Assembly (NCBI GenBank): GCA_020720905.1
Contig: DYNT01000003.1
Coordinates: 1-29,239 of the forward strand
DNA: 29,239 nucleotides
Source of the DNA: Micavibrio aeruginosavorus
GTDB taxonomy: Bacteria; Pseudomonadota; Alphaproteobacteria; UBA9219
Direction of reading: 5' to 3'
Shown here: positions 15,205 through 23,213 of the stretch, in pieces
Position numbering within the stretch: the stretch's first letter is position 1
Layout of the letters: each line of letters begins with the position of its first letter
Translations under genes and position numbers: made by a program
Notes under the pieces: model-generated
The model's database searches: none
What the model saw: only the letters and a program-made list of their open reading frames with translations
What the model was told of the DNA's origin: nothing

Positions 15205-16605
15205 ATGGCCCACGCACAAACACCTTGGCATCGCCCTTTTTGGTTTTTTGGTTTTCTCGTCCTCATCGCCCTTTTGCCCCTTCCTTTTGGCAGCAACAGG
15301 CCTTGGTCATCGGATCTCTTTGCCGTTTTGTTCGGCCTTCTTCTTATAGCAATGTTAGGAGCAACGCGTCATGCCAAAGCGCCAGCGGGTTTTCCTCCGC
15401 GCAACCGCATCAATGTCGCTATCGCTTCTTTCTCCATCGTCATTTTCTGGGCGTTTATTCAAGTCGCCTCATGGTCACCAGAAAGCTGGCACCATCCCCT
15501 GTGGCAAGAAGCACAGCCCCTCTTAGGCCAGCTCAAAGGCTCCATCGCGATTGATACAGGTGTGTTCGCAGAATCTCTTCTTCGCTTGATCGGCTATAGC
15601 GCTTGTTTTCTTTTGGCCTTTATCGGCGGACGCGATAGCCACAACGCCTCGCGCCTTGTGCTGACAATTGCGGGGGCGGGCGTGGCGTATGCTCTCTATG
15701 GCCTTCTTGCCCAATCGATGGGGAGCGACACGATTTTATGGTACAAAAAATGGGCGTATCAGGGCTTTCTAACATCCACCTTTGTGAATAAAAACACCTA
15801 TGCCGCTTATGCCGGTTTTGGTTTGATTTGTGGGCTGGCTCTTTTGGGCGAGCGCTTTAAACACCTCACCGTCACCGATCCCCATTTGGCCAAACGATCC
15901 AAAATGGCGGCGCTTATCGACTCCCTCACTCTGAAAGACTATGCCGCGCTTTTTTCCCTTCTGCTTATCTTGGCGGCCTTGGCCCTAACGGGATCACGCG
16001 CCGGTATCGCCAGTTCGTTTATCGGCGTCGCAGGGTTCTTTATCGCCATGCTGTGGCACAAGCGTTCTCGTTCGCCACGCTGGCTGTGGCTGAGCCTGAG
16101 CGGCCTTCTTCTGTTCCTTGTCTTTATCGTCCTTGGTGGGGAGACGCTTCTTGACCGGCTTGATCAAAACAAAGTGGGCGAGGATATGAGTGCGCGATGG
16201 AGCGCCTATCAATTAGCAGGCCAAGCCATCAGCGACAATCCTTGGCTGGGGTTTGGTCTTGGTTCTTTTGAAGCCGCCTTCAGGCTGTATCGCGATTCGT
16301 CCCTGCCCATCTGGTTTCAGCATGCGCATAACGACTATCTTGAAATGATCATGGATCTTGGCCTTCCTGTGGCCGCCCTGCTCTTCCTTTCGCTGGCTCT
16401 GCTCATCAGCTGCTGCGTCTCTGGCCTTAAGAAAAGGAAAAAGGATGCCCATTACGCCGCCATCGCGGTGGGGGCTTCTTTGCTGATCATCACGCATGCT
16501 TTTTTTGATTTCAGCCTTCATATCCCAGCCTTTGCCGCAACCTATGCCGCTCTTTTGGGGCTAGGCGTAGCCCAAAGCTGGTCTGTGCATGAACGCCATT
16601 CTTAG
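15205..16605 (+). CDS. Wzy/O-antigen-ligase family membrane protein
   Basis: ATG 15205 is preceded by AAGGAGG, making it clearly better than the TTG at 15127. The 466-residue protein has about eleven hydrophobic helices. It has the Wzy_C hallmark segments: TGSRAGIASSFIG, then NPWLGFGLGSFEAAFRLY and the periplasmic loop QHAHNDYLEMIMDLG, followed by the last helices. Such proteins join lipid-linked repeat units (polymerase) or transfer glycan to an acceptor (ligase) on the periplasmic face of the inner membrane. Sequence alone does not separate the two roles. It faces the Wzc operon tail to tail with only 18 bases between the stops. A second family member lies at 25864-27261. Confidence 0.88.
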   Translation: MAHAQTPWHRPFWFFGFLVLIALLPLPFGSNRPWSSDLFAVLFGLLLIAMLGATRHAKAPAGFPPRNRINVAIASFSIVIFWAFIQVASWSPESWHHPLWQEAQPLLGQLKGSIAIDTGVFAESLLRLIGYSACFLLAFIGGRDSHNASRLVLTIAGAGVAYALYGLLAQSMGSDTILWYKKWAYQGFLTSTFVNKNTYAAYAGFGLICGLALLGERFKHLTVTDPHLAKRSKMAALIDSLTLKDYAALFSLLLILAALALTGSRAGIASSFIGVAGFFIAMLWHKRSRSPRWLWLSLSGLLLFLVFIVLGGETLLDRLDQNKVGEDMSARWSAYQLAGQAISDNPWLGFGLGSFEAAFRLYRDSSLPIWFQHAHNDYLEMIMDLGLPVAALLFLSLALLISCCVSGLKKRKKDAHYAAIAVGASLLIITHAFFDFSLHIPAFAATYAALLGLGVAQSWSVHERHS

Positions 16606-16623
16606 CGTCAAAGCCGTGCTTCC

Positions 16624-17316
16624 TTATGGCAAAAGGTCAAGCTGGTCTTGAAAGTGCTTAAGGCTTTGCGCGTCATCACGCAAAGCGGCCTCAACAACCG
16701 CAATGAAGCGCCCTGCCTTCGCGGCCTTGGCAAGGCCTGTCGGGTCATAAGCCCACGCCTCACGCACAAGCCTTGGCAACTGATGGCGCGAGGCTTCGTC
16801 TAACACCTCTCCCAAAGCAAGCGCCATTTGAAGGCGCGGCAAAAGAAGGCGCGGCTCATACGGGGCGCTGGCAAGCGATTGCCGCCATGCCTCGGCAGCC
16901 TGTTGCAAGCCTCCCTTTTTCTGATAGAGCAAATAGGCCAGACGGAACCAGCCATAGGGATCGGACGGAGAAACCCATAGGGCTTTGCGTTGCCATACTT
17001 CGGCGTTTTGGAACAACGCCGCTTTCTGATCGGCCTCAGAAAGCGTTTTAGCGCGTTCAAGGGCAACAAGCGCCAAATCGTTATAAAGGGCATTGGTGTG
17101 AATCCACGGCGCAACACGCAACCGCCCTTCTTCAAGCGTGTTAAGCTCTCTGGCAGAAACCTCTTTGCCTTCAAGCAACGCAAGGCGCACGGAATCGCCC
17201 GAAAGCTCCATAAAGCGCCCGACCAAAAAAGGGATGCCGAACACAAGCAGAAGAAGGCCTAACCACGCCATCCACCACAAAGGAATGAGAGGGGGTCTAG
17301 TCCGAGTAGTATTCAT
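16624..17316 (-). CDS. Single-pass membrane protein with TPR-like repeats, EPS operon
   Basis: The gene overlaps the 3' end of wzc by 20 bases if it starts at ATG 17316; the upstream in-frame start at 17355 would overlap by 59 bases. Neither has a clear ribosome site, which points to translational coupling. The 230-residue product has one N-terminal helix (PLWWMAWLGLLLLVFGIPFL). A helical periplasmic part with TPR-like units follows, e.g. AEVWQRKALWVSPSDPYGWF. No enzyme motif is seen. Its place as last gene of the Wza-Wzc operon suggests a scaffold role in polymer synthesis or export. Function is not known. Confidence 0.7.
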   Translation of the reverse strand: MNTTRTRPPLIPLWWMAWLGLLLLVFGIPFLVGRFMELSGDSVRLALLEGKEVSARELNTLEEGRLRVAPWIHTNALYNDLALVALERAKTLSEADQKAALFQNAEVWQRKALWVSPSDPYGWFRLAYLLYQKKGGLQQAAEAWRQSLASAPYEPRLLLPRLQMALALGEVLDEASRHQLPRLVREAWAYDPTGLAKAAKAGRFIAVVEAALRDDAQSLKHFQDQLDLLP

Positions 17317-19525
17317 GATAACGGTGATTGTAATAGCCGTCGCCATAGGCGGCAATTTCGTTCAAATTGACTTGGTTGAGAACAGCGCCCGCAACGCGGC
17401 AATCAAACGTCTTAAGCTGCTTAAGCGCATGAACAACCGCATCACGCGACGTGTCCGCCCATTTGACGACGAAAAGGCTGGTATCAACGCTACGCGCCAC
17501 CATCGCCGCATCGGAAACCGCCAAGATAGGCGGCGTATCAACAATGACCAAATCATACTGGGGCGCGATATCCACCATAAAGCGCTTCATTTGCTGCGAG
17601 CCTAGCAAATCTTGCGCATTCGGCGCACGGCCAAACGCCGGAATAATATCAAGCCCCGCCACCAAAGAATCATGCCGGATCACATCCTTTAAAACATGCG
17701 CCCCCGTCAAAAGAGAGGATAGGTCTTTGCCATTGGCGGCAATTTCCAACAATCGCGCAATGCGCGGACGACGCAGATCGGCATCGATGAGCAGAATCTT
17801 ATTGCCAGCAACCGCCAAAGAACGCGCCATCGACAAACAGAACGTCGTTTTGCCTTCCCCAGGGCCAGAGCTGGTGACCATCACAGTTTTAGGCGGGTGA
17901 TCCACGTTCGAAAAATGAATCGCCGTTCTGACCGTGCGAAGCGCCTCGCTGTAAGCAGAGAGCGGCTTATCCACCACATAGTCTTCAGGCAGCCTGTTCG
18001 AAATCGTCTTCAGGCTTGGCACTTGCCCGATGACAGGAAGCCCTGTGCTTTCCTCCAGCTGGGGCGCTGTGCGGAATCCACGATCAAAGAACTCGACCAG
18101 ATAAGAAAAGATGATCCCCAAAATCCCGCCCAAGAAAGCACCCGCGATAAGGAAAAGCCATTTCTGCGGAAAAGCAGGGCGCACAGGCGTATCGGCACGC
18201 GCAATGATGCGCGTATCGGGAAGCTGCATTTCTTGCTGTTCAGAGGTTTGCTTGAAACGCGCCAAAAAGTTTTCATAAAGGGTGCGGTTGGCGTCGGCTT
18301 CACGCTGCAATTGGCGAAGCTGAACCGTGTCTTTCAACTCGCTTCCCGCTTTGCCTTCAAGGCGCGTCAACTCGCTTTGCAATTGCCGATCCTTGGCGTG
18401 CGCGATATCCACTTCGCTAGCCAAAGATTTTAATATCTTTTGAACTTCCTCGGCAATTTTGCGTTGAATGTCCATGCGCTCGGCCCGCGCGTTGATCATC
18501 GTGGGGTGACGATCCCCATAACGCGTAGAAAGCTCCGCCTCCTTGCGCCGCACTTCGGCTTCCTGTTCGCGCAACCGCTGAATAAGGGGCGCGGACAAAA
18601 CATCCGACGATCCCTCTATGCTGCCCCTTGCGCTGACCATCGCCTGCGCGCTTCGCAAACGAGCCTCCGCCTGCGACGTTAACGCACGCGCCGCAATGAG
18701 TTGCGAATTGATCTCTTGCATCTGGCGCATTGCCACCGTGCCGCCTTCGATCTGGATCAAATTGGCTTTTTGGCGAAAATCTTCAACAACGCGCTCGCTG
18801 TTTTCAACATCTTGCCTCAACGTCGTCAGGCGTTCACTCAACCACTTATTGGCGCGCGCCGCGATTTCATATTTGGCTTCCAATTGATCAACAAGATATT
18901 CATCCGCGACAGCGTTTGCAATTTGCGCCGCTTTCTTAGCGTCTTGCGATGAGAAGGTAACATAAAGGCTCATCGAACGGCCATCGTTAGAGATGGAGAG
19001 GTTCTCTTGAACCGCTTTGGCCGTCGCCGCTTTTTGCGCTTGCTCGCGCTCGGCCTCTTCGGCCTGCGGTGGCTTTTTCAACCAATTGACGGGATTCAGC
19101 ACTTGCGCCCAAGAACGCCCCTGCTTATTAAATTCGGGGTCTTGAAGAAGATTGAGTTTCTTGACAACACGATCCAAAACAGAACGCGACGTGATAATGT
19201 CAATTTCACTGCGCAACGTCGCGCTGTCGCTCCCCATAGGGGATAAGCTGCTGCCCATTTCAAAAAGCTTTGATTGTCGTTGATCCAGAAGAAGAACCAC
19301 CTCACCTTTGTATTGAGGCGTAAGGAGCAAAGAAACCAAAAGACCTAAAACGGCGCCAACGGCCACCATGCGCAAGACAATGAAAAGCCGACGACGCAAA
19401 AGGCGCCCAGCCTCGCGAAAATCAACCCCATGGATAAAACCACCGGAAAAAGACGGCACGGCAAGGGCAAAAGAGGCGGCTTCTTGCCCCCCCTGATGTT
19501 CACCTTTTTGTTCTGATAACGTCAT
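17297..19525 (-). CDS. Wzc-type tyrosine autokinase / polysaccharide co-polymerase
   Basis: ATG 19525 has AAGGAG eight bases upstream; the GTG at 19549 is less likely. The 742-residue protein has all parts fused: a Wzz domain with first transmembrane helix (about 47-68), a long periplasmic coiled coil, a GNVR segment, a second helix (WLFLIAGAFLGGILGIIF) and a cytosolic BY-kinase. The kinase has Walker A GPGEGKTT (554-561), A' ILLIDADLRRP (577-587) and B LVIVDTPP (659-666). The C terminus, YGDGYYNHRYHEYYSD, holds six tyrosines in 16 residues, the usual autophosphorylation cluster. It controls polymer length and export with the Wza-like protein encoded just upstream. This contrasts with the split, tyrosine-free system at the left edge of the window. 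Confidence 0.95.
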   Translation of the reverse strand: MTLSEQKGEHQGGQEAASFALAVPSFSGGFIHGVDFREAGRLLRRRLFIVLRMVAVGAVLGLLVSLLLTPQYKGEVVLLLDQRQSKLFEMGSSLSPMGSDSATLRSEIDIITSRSVLDRVVKKLNLLQDPEFNKQGRSWAQVLNPVNWLKKPPQAEEAEREQAQKAATAKAVQENLSISNDGRSMSLYVTFSSQDAKKAAQIANAVADEYLVDQLEAKYEIAARANKWLSERLTTLRQDVENSERVVEDFRQKANLIQIEGGTVAMRQMQEINSQLIAARALTSQAEARLRSAQAMVSARGSIEGSSDVLSAPLIQRLREQEAEVRRKEAELSTRYGDRHPTMINARAERMDIQRKIAEEVQKILKSLASEVDIAHAKDRQLQSELTRLEGKAGSELKDTVQLRQLQREADANRTLYENFLARFKQTSEQQEMQLPDTRIIARADTPVRPAFPQKWLFLIAGAFLGGILGIIFSYLVEFFDRGFRTAPQLEESTGLPVIGQVPSLKTISNRLPEDYVVDKPLSAYSEALRTVRTAIHFSNVDHPPKTVMVTSSGPGEGKTTFCLSMARSLAVAGNKILLIDADLRRPRIARLLEIAANGKDLSSLLTGAHVLKDVIRHDSLVAGLDIIPAFGRAPNAQDLLGSQQMKRFMVDIAPQYDLVIVDTPPILAVSDAAMVARSVDTSLFVVKWADTSRDAVVHALKQLKTFDCRVAGAVLNQVNLNEIAAYGDGYYNHRYHEYYSD

Positions 19526-19621
19526 CGAAAAATCTCCTTGCGACACCACGCTTTATTCTAGTTCTTTAATTCTTAAAACGACATAAACATGGGGTGAGAA
19601 AAAAGGCTTTATATACGACGT

Positions 19622-19713
19622 CAACTTGAAAACCCGAAAACTTTTTGGCCGCGTCTGTTGTATTTCCTTTGGTTTATGCATCTTGGCGGAGAAAAATTTT
19701 TCGAGTTTTCAAG
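19622..19713. repeat. Dispersed inverted repeat, copy 2, between wza and wzc
   Basis: CTTGAAAACCCGAAAA (19625-19640) and TTTTTCGAGTTTTCAAG (19697-19713) are inverted copies differing at one or two bases, separated by about 56 bases. The left arm with flank is clearly related to 10204-10231. The right arm overlaps the palindrome GAAAAATTTTTC. Confidence 0.65.
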
Positions 19714-19774
19714 CGGACGGACTAACAGCCCTCCCCCTAAACACGATTTAACGAGATGAGTATAGTTTCAGCAA

Positions 19775-20416
19775 CTAAAAGAAGCGTTCGGGGACGCGGA
19801 TGATATCCCCAGGGGCAACAACAGCCTCTTCAAGCGCTGGAGAATCCTTCTTTTCTGGATCGTTAGCATGGGAAATGGTCGCCCCGCTTTTATCGGCGCG
19901 ATAAGTATATCCCCCCGCCAAAGCCACAGCGTTAATAACCGTCATGCCATTCACATAAGGATAACTGCCGGGTTTAGAGACTTCGCCTAAAATGAAGAAG
20001 GGACGATAATTGACAACCTGAGCGCTCACACGAGGATCATGCAAATAGCCTTCGGCTAGTTTTTTGCGAACAGCTTGCTCAAAAACGCGAAGGGGTTGGC
20101 CTCTGGCACGCACATCCCCGATCAAGGGCAAGGCAACGATGCCCGTGCTGCCAACTTCATATTCTCCGGATAAGTCAGCCTCACCATAAACGGTCAGCTT
20201 AATGCGATCGCCTGTGCCAAGAACGTATTCTTGGCTTCCGCTGCTGCCTTCCTGCATGACAGGTTGTTCCATCGCGCCCGCGTCGTCAGAGGAGCCCCTT
20301 GCTTGACGGGGGGACGCCCCAGCCGTAACGGGAAGCGCCGCCCAAGAAGCAGAGGAAAGGAGCAGCGCTGCGCAGAAAAAAACCAATACCAAGAAACTTC
20401 TTTGGCTTTGACGCAT
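19775..20416 (-). CDS. Wza-like polysaccharide export protein (Poly_export/SLBB)
   Basis: The product is 213 residues with a signal peptide cleaved near SSASWA-A. A Poly_export domain (about 62-138, starting YVLGTGDRIKLTVYGE) is followed by one SLBB domain (GEVSKPGSYPYVNGMTV). It is shorter than E. coli Wza and has no lipobox cysteine, so it is probably not lipidated and lacks the C-terminal outer-membrane helix. The neighbouring BBP2 barrel may supply the outer-membrane channel instead. The gene sits 32 bases after the barrel gene and is followed by 249 bases containing a dispersed repeat before wzc. Confidence 0.93.
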   Translation of the reverse strand: MRQSQRSFLVLVFFCAALLLSSASWAALPVTAGASPRQARGSSDDAGAMEQPVMQEGSSGSQEYVLGTGDRIKLTVYGEADLSGEYEVGSTGIVALPLIGDVRARGQPLRVFEQAVRKKLAEGYLHDPRVSAQVVNYRPFFILGEVSKPGSYPYVNGMTVINAVALAGGYTYRADKSGATISHANDPEKKDSPALEEAVVAPGDIIRVPERFF

Positions 20417-20448
20417 ACCTTAGGCTCCTCCCTCAAACCGATAAACCC

Positions 20449-21774
20449 TTACAGGCGAACGCCAAGACGAACCGTAACCATGCTACGCGTGAACTCAGAG
20501 GTATCCTCTGTCGAGTAACGGCGTTCCCAGCTGTAAAGCATGTCAGAGTACAGGTTGCGATTGATAAGATAACGACCACCCAAACCCGTTGAAAGGGAAT
20601 CATCTTCCCGTTCGCCAAGGCCGTTAAAGTCAGCATGCGAATACGCAACATTGCCTTCAAGAAGAACATTGCGCAGCAATTCATGCGTCACAGTCGCCGA
20701 ACCGCCCGTTTGATAGAAGCTGTTATAGCCATCAAGCGTCGTTTCTTCGATGGTGCGGTCAGCCTCTAAAACAACCGAGGTCATGCCCGTCACGTTCCAG
20801 TCTAAACGACCGCCAACTTTAGGAGTGCTGAGCGTCTTTTTAACGGCGAAATCATCATAGTTTTGCACCATCCAGCCCGCGAAGAAATCAATGGAGGTGA
20901 TGCCGCCCAAATCAGCCGTCGCACCGACAACCGTGTCAAACCCATCCGATTGATGCGTTGGGTTGCTGTCATAATCACGCCCATTGTACGCACCGCGCAC
21001 GTAAGGCTTGACGTTACCAGAAAGCTGATAGGCAACCGTACCGCCCACGACATGCTCATTACGATTCCGTCCGCTTTGATCGATGAGCCCAGCTGTCGAT
21101 GCCGTATCATCATAATCAAAACGCTTGTAATCATAATCAGCGCTAAGCTTTAAAAGGCCTGTGCCACGGTAAAAGGAGAGACCGCTTTTGGCGACGCCAA
21201 ACGTCGTGGGCTCTGAACCATTGACGGCATTGGGAGACGTGCGAGTCTCGGCAAGGCGTTGATAGCCCGCGCGCGCACCCAGCCACGTTTCCGCAAGAAT
21301 GTCATAACGACCATTCACGTCCACAACAGCGTTTTTATAATCTTCGCTGGCATGTTGGCTGTAATAATTGATATCGCCAAACGTCGTGACCGACAAAGCA
21401 TGACGACCCCAGTTAGAGAACAGATTCACGATGGGGCGAATGGTTCCGATGGCATCGTCGCGCTCATCATTCGGTGTCGCATAGATGTTGGCGTCATAGG
21501 TTTCCCCAAGCTCAAGGGTTGGGAAAAGTTCGAAACTGCCAAACTCAATCGGAGCGGCATCATAATCGGGGCGAGGATGCTCCAGAACAGATTCGGCACG
21601 CTCTGGACGATCATTTTTAAGATCGACAGGATTGCCGAGAACAATGGAGCTGTCCGGTTGAGGTCGTCCACCGAAAAGGCCTTCGGGGCCATAAGCCTGA
21701 GCCGAGGAGGCACTGGCCAAAAGAGCCGCTGCCGTCAGAAGAGCGTACCCGCCCCATTGTTTTGTACTCGTCAT
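20449..21774 (-). CDS. Outer-membrane beta-barrel protein, BBP2-like, EPS operon
   Basis: This 441-residue protein has a signal peptide (ALLTAAALLASASSAQA). A periplasmic lead containing the motif PRPDYDAAPIEFGSFELFP comes next, then ELGETYDANIYATPNDERDD. About sixteen alternating aromatic/polar beta-strands follow, ending in MVTVRLGVRL. This layout matches the 'putative beta-barrel porin 2' family, often found next to wza/wzc genes in alphaproteobacteria. The likely role is an outer-membrane channel for polymer secretion, complementing a Wza without membrane anchor. GAGGA lies six bases before ATG 21774. Confidence 0.85.
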   Translation of the reverse strand: MTSTKQWGGYALLTAAALLASASSAQAYGPEGLFGGRPQPDSSIVLGNPVDLKNDRPERAESVLEHPRPDYDAAPIEFGSFELFPTLELGETYDANIYATPNDERDDAIGTIRPIVNLFSNWGRHALSVTTFGDINYYSQHASEDYKNAVVDVNGRYDILAETWLGARAGYQRLAETRTSPNAVNGSEPTTFGVAKSGLSFYRGTGLLKLSADYDYKRFDYDDTASTAGLIDQSGRNRNEHVVGGTVAYQLSGNVKPYVRGAYNGRDYDSNPTHQSDGFDTVVGATADLGGITSIDFFAGWMVQNYDDFAVKKTLSTPKVGGRLDWNVTGMTSVVLEADRTIEETTLDGYNSFYQTGGSATVTHELLRNVLLEGNVAYSHADFNGLGEREDDSLSTGLGGRYLINRNLYSDMLYSWERRYSTEDTSEFTRSMVTVRLGVRL

Positions 21775-21825
21775 TTTTTCCTCACTTCACAATCAAGACA
21801 ATTTCAAACACAAAGCCAACGCCCC

Positions 21826-22416
21826 TTACTCAGCGCTAGGCTTTTCTGTTGAGGGAGGTTCTTTCCCTGGGCCAACAGTCACAACCGGCGTCTGAGGCCC
21901 CCGCATGCCGGGAAGCTGCGCCAACAAAGCGCCCTCTCCGGCCAACGCCGAGATTTGCAAAAAGGCTGTCTCGCACTGGTTCGGACGACCAGAAGCCACA
22001 ACGACAGGAGCTTTAGAGAAATCCTGTGACGCTTGAACAATCGTCGCATAAAGAGGCGTCGTGGCTTGTTCTGGTGTCACCGCTTCGACAAGGCGACGAA
22101 GATCAGCGCAGATGGCCGGAACGCTTGGCGGCGTAATTTGCGGAGCATATTGTCCTGCCAGCGCCATCATCTTCGTAGAGAAATCCGGATCCGTACCCAT
22201 GACATTTTGCGTCGTCTTCAGCAAAGCACGGATAACCTCGTCAACATTACCAGAGCCGCCCTTCAAAAGATTATGCACTTCGGTAAGGTTCTTTTTTGCC
22301 AAAGCATCATTGACCTGCCCAGCGGCAGAGGCGGCAGCATGCGCCGAACCAAAACCAACGCATAAAAATGTCGCCAGAAATCCTACAAAAAAAGATTGGG
22401 TGAGAGATTTTTTCAT
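21826..22416 (-). CDS. Secreted protein of unknown function, first gene of the EPS export operon
   Basis: The ATG at 22416 has a perfect AGGAGG six bases upstream, preferred over an upstream start at 22473. The 196-residue product has a signal peptide (SFFVGFLATFLCVGFGSAHAA). A helical middle with two cysteines that could form a disulfide (AICADL and NQCETAF) follows. The tail is disordered and rich in Pro/Glu (GPGKEPPSTEKPSAE). No family was recognised. Being first behind a strong promoter and next to the barrel, it may assist export or barrel function. Confidence 0.75.
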   Translation of the reverse strand: MKKSLTQSFFVGFLATFLCVGFGSAHAAASAAGQVNDALAKKNLTEVHNLLKGGSGNVDEVIRALLKTTQNVMGTDPDFSTKMMALAGQYAPQITPPSVPAICADLRRLVEAVTPEQATTPLYATIVQASQDFSKAPVVVASGRPNQCETAFLQISALAGEGALLAQLPGMRGPQTPVVTVGPGKEPPSTEKPSAE

Positions 22417-22452
22417 CAAAGCCTCCTGTAAGCAAACACAAGTGAACACTCC

Positions 22453-22481
22453 TTTATAGTCAAAAAAAGGCAATGCGACAA
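22453..22481 (-). promoter_or_regulatory. Promoter of the secreted protein-BBP2-wza-wzc operon
   Basis: On the minus strand, TTGTCG (22481-22476), a 17-base spacer and TATAAA (22458-22453) place the start of transcription about 30 bases before ATG 22416. This is the only clear sigma-70 promoter in the export operon. Confidence 0.7.
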
Positions 22482-22524
22482 TAGGTTTCCTTTACAAGCG
22501 CCCCTCCGCCGCCACAAGTGCGAC

Positions 22525-22558
22525 AAAAAAGACGCGCCCCGCTTTCGCGAGGCGCGCC
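22525..22558 (-). terminator. Strong Rho-independent terminator after the HELVH gene
   Basis: On the minus strand GGCGCGCCTCGC, loop GAAA and GCGGGGCGCGTC form a 12-bp stem followed by six T residues. It ends the transcript of the HELVH protein (and perhaps of wzx). It insulates the export operon promoter just downstream. Confidence 0.92.
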
Positions 22559-22582
22559 CCATTAACCCCTATGGTTATGCCG

Positions 22583-23110
22583 TTATTCTCTTTCCATCGA
22601 GGCCACAGCCACTGCGCTTGTTGTTGCGGGGCAAGCCGCCATCCGGCTGATCCACGAAGCCCGCACAAAGGGAGAATGCCCACGCTCTTCAAGCCATTTG
22701 TTTTGCAGCGTATAGGCCTCCACTTCTTTAGACTGAGGACAGCTCCACACCGCGCCACGCTTATAACTTTGAGCATAATGAACAAGTTCGTGAACCAACA
22801 AGCTCATTTGGGTCGAGTCCTCAGGGTCAAAAGAGCGATGATCCAGCACAACCTGCCCACCGATATAAAGAGCCTTGGCACGCCCCGCCAACCGCCCCAT
22901 ATGGCTCACAATTTCGCTGAGCTGACTATGGCTGGCCACAACGCGGGGAAGCGCAGGAACGCGAACGCCCGTTTGAGCCTCCACCCACGCCATCAACGGC
23001 GCAATCACAGCGGCGGGAACAACATCACCGTCCTCATAATCAGCGCGTACTGTTTGGGGGAACCCTACCATCAGGGTCAAAACGAAAAGGGTATAAAGGA
23101 ATGTTTTCAT
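22583..23110 (-). CDS. Small secreted HELVH metallopeptidase-like protein (DUF6647-like)
   Basis: ATG 23110 starts a signal peptide (MKTFLYTLFVLTLMVGFPQTVRA); a GTG at 23143 would give a poor N terminus. The 175-residue protein carries SLLVHELVHYAQ, a zinc-binding HExxH helix. Downstream, EVEAYTLQNKWLEERG contains a plausible third ligand (Glu). Two cysteines (WSCPQ, AACPA) may pair. The pattern resembles DUF6647-type proteins, which have no established role. It lies between wzx and the export operon and is closed by a strong terminator, so it may process an envelope component of this locus. No activity can be assigned. Confidence 0.75.
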   Translation of the reverse strand: MKTFLYTLFVLTLMVGFPQTVRADYEDGDVVPAAVIAPLMAWVEAQTGVRVPALPRVVASHSQLSEIVSHMGRLAGRAKALYIGGQVVLDHRSFDPEDSTQMSLLVHELVHYAQSYKRGAVWSCPQSKEVEAYTLQNKWLEERGHSPFVRASWISRMAACPATTSAVAVASMERE

Positions 23111-23213
23111 CGAAACCACCACTCTTTCTTGTGATGATTTCACTTTACGCGAAACAGACTAAATCGCGCTTAACTATTGATATAATTAGATATTATTGTT
23201 TTTATCTTAAATT

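Noticed and set aside
21259..21852. 197-residue plus-strand ORF opposite the barrel gene
   Set aside because: A shadow of the BBP2 gene, whose strand shows a signal peptide and repeating beta-strand pattern.
22571..23134. 187-residue plus-strand ORF opposite the HELVH gene
   Set aside because: The minus strand has a signal peptide and HExxH motif. The plus-strand product has neither a start signal nor a recognisable domain, and it would begin beside the terminator.
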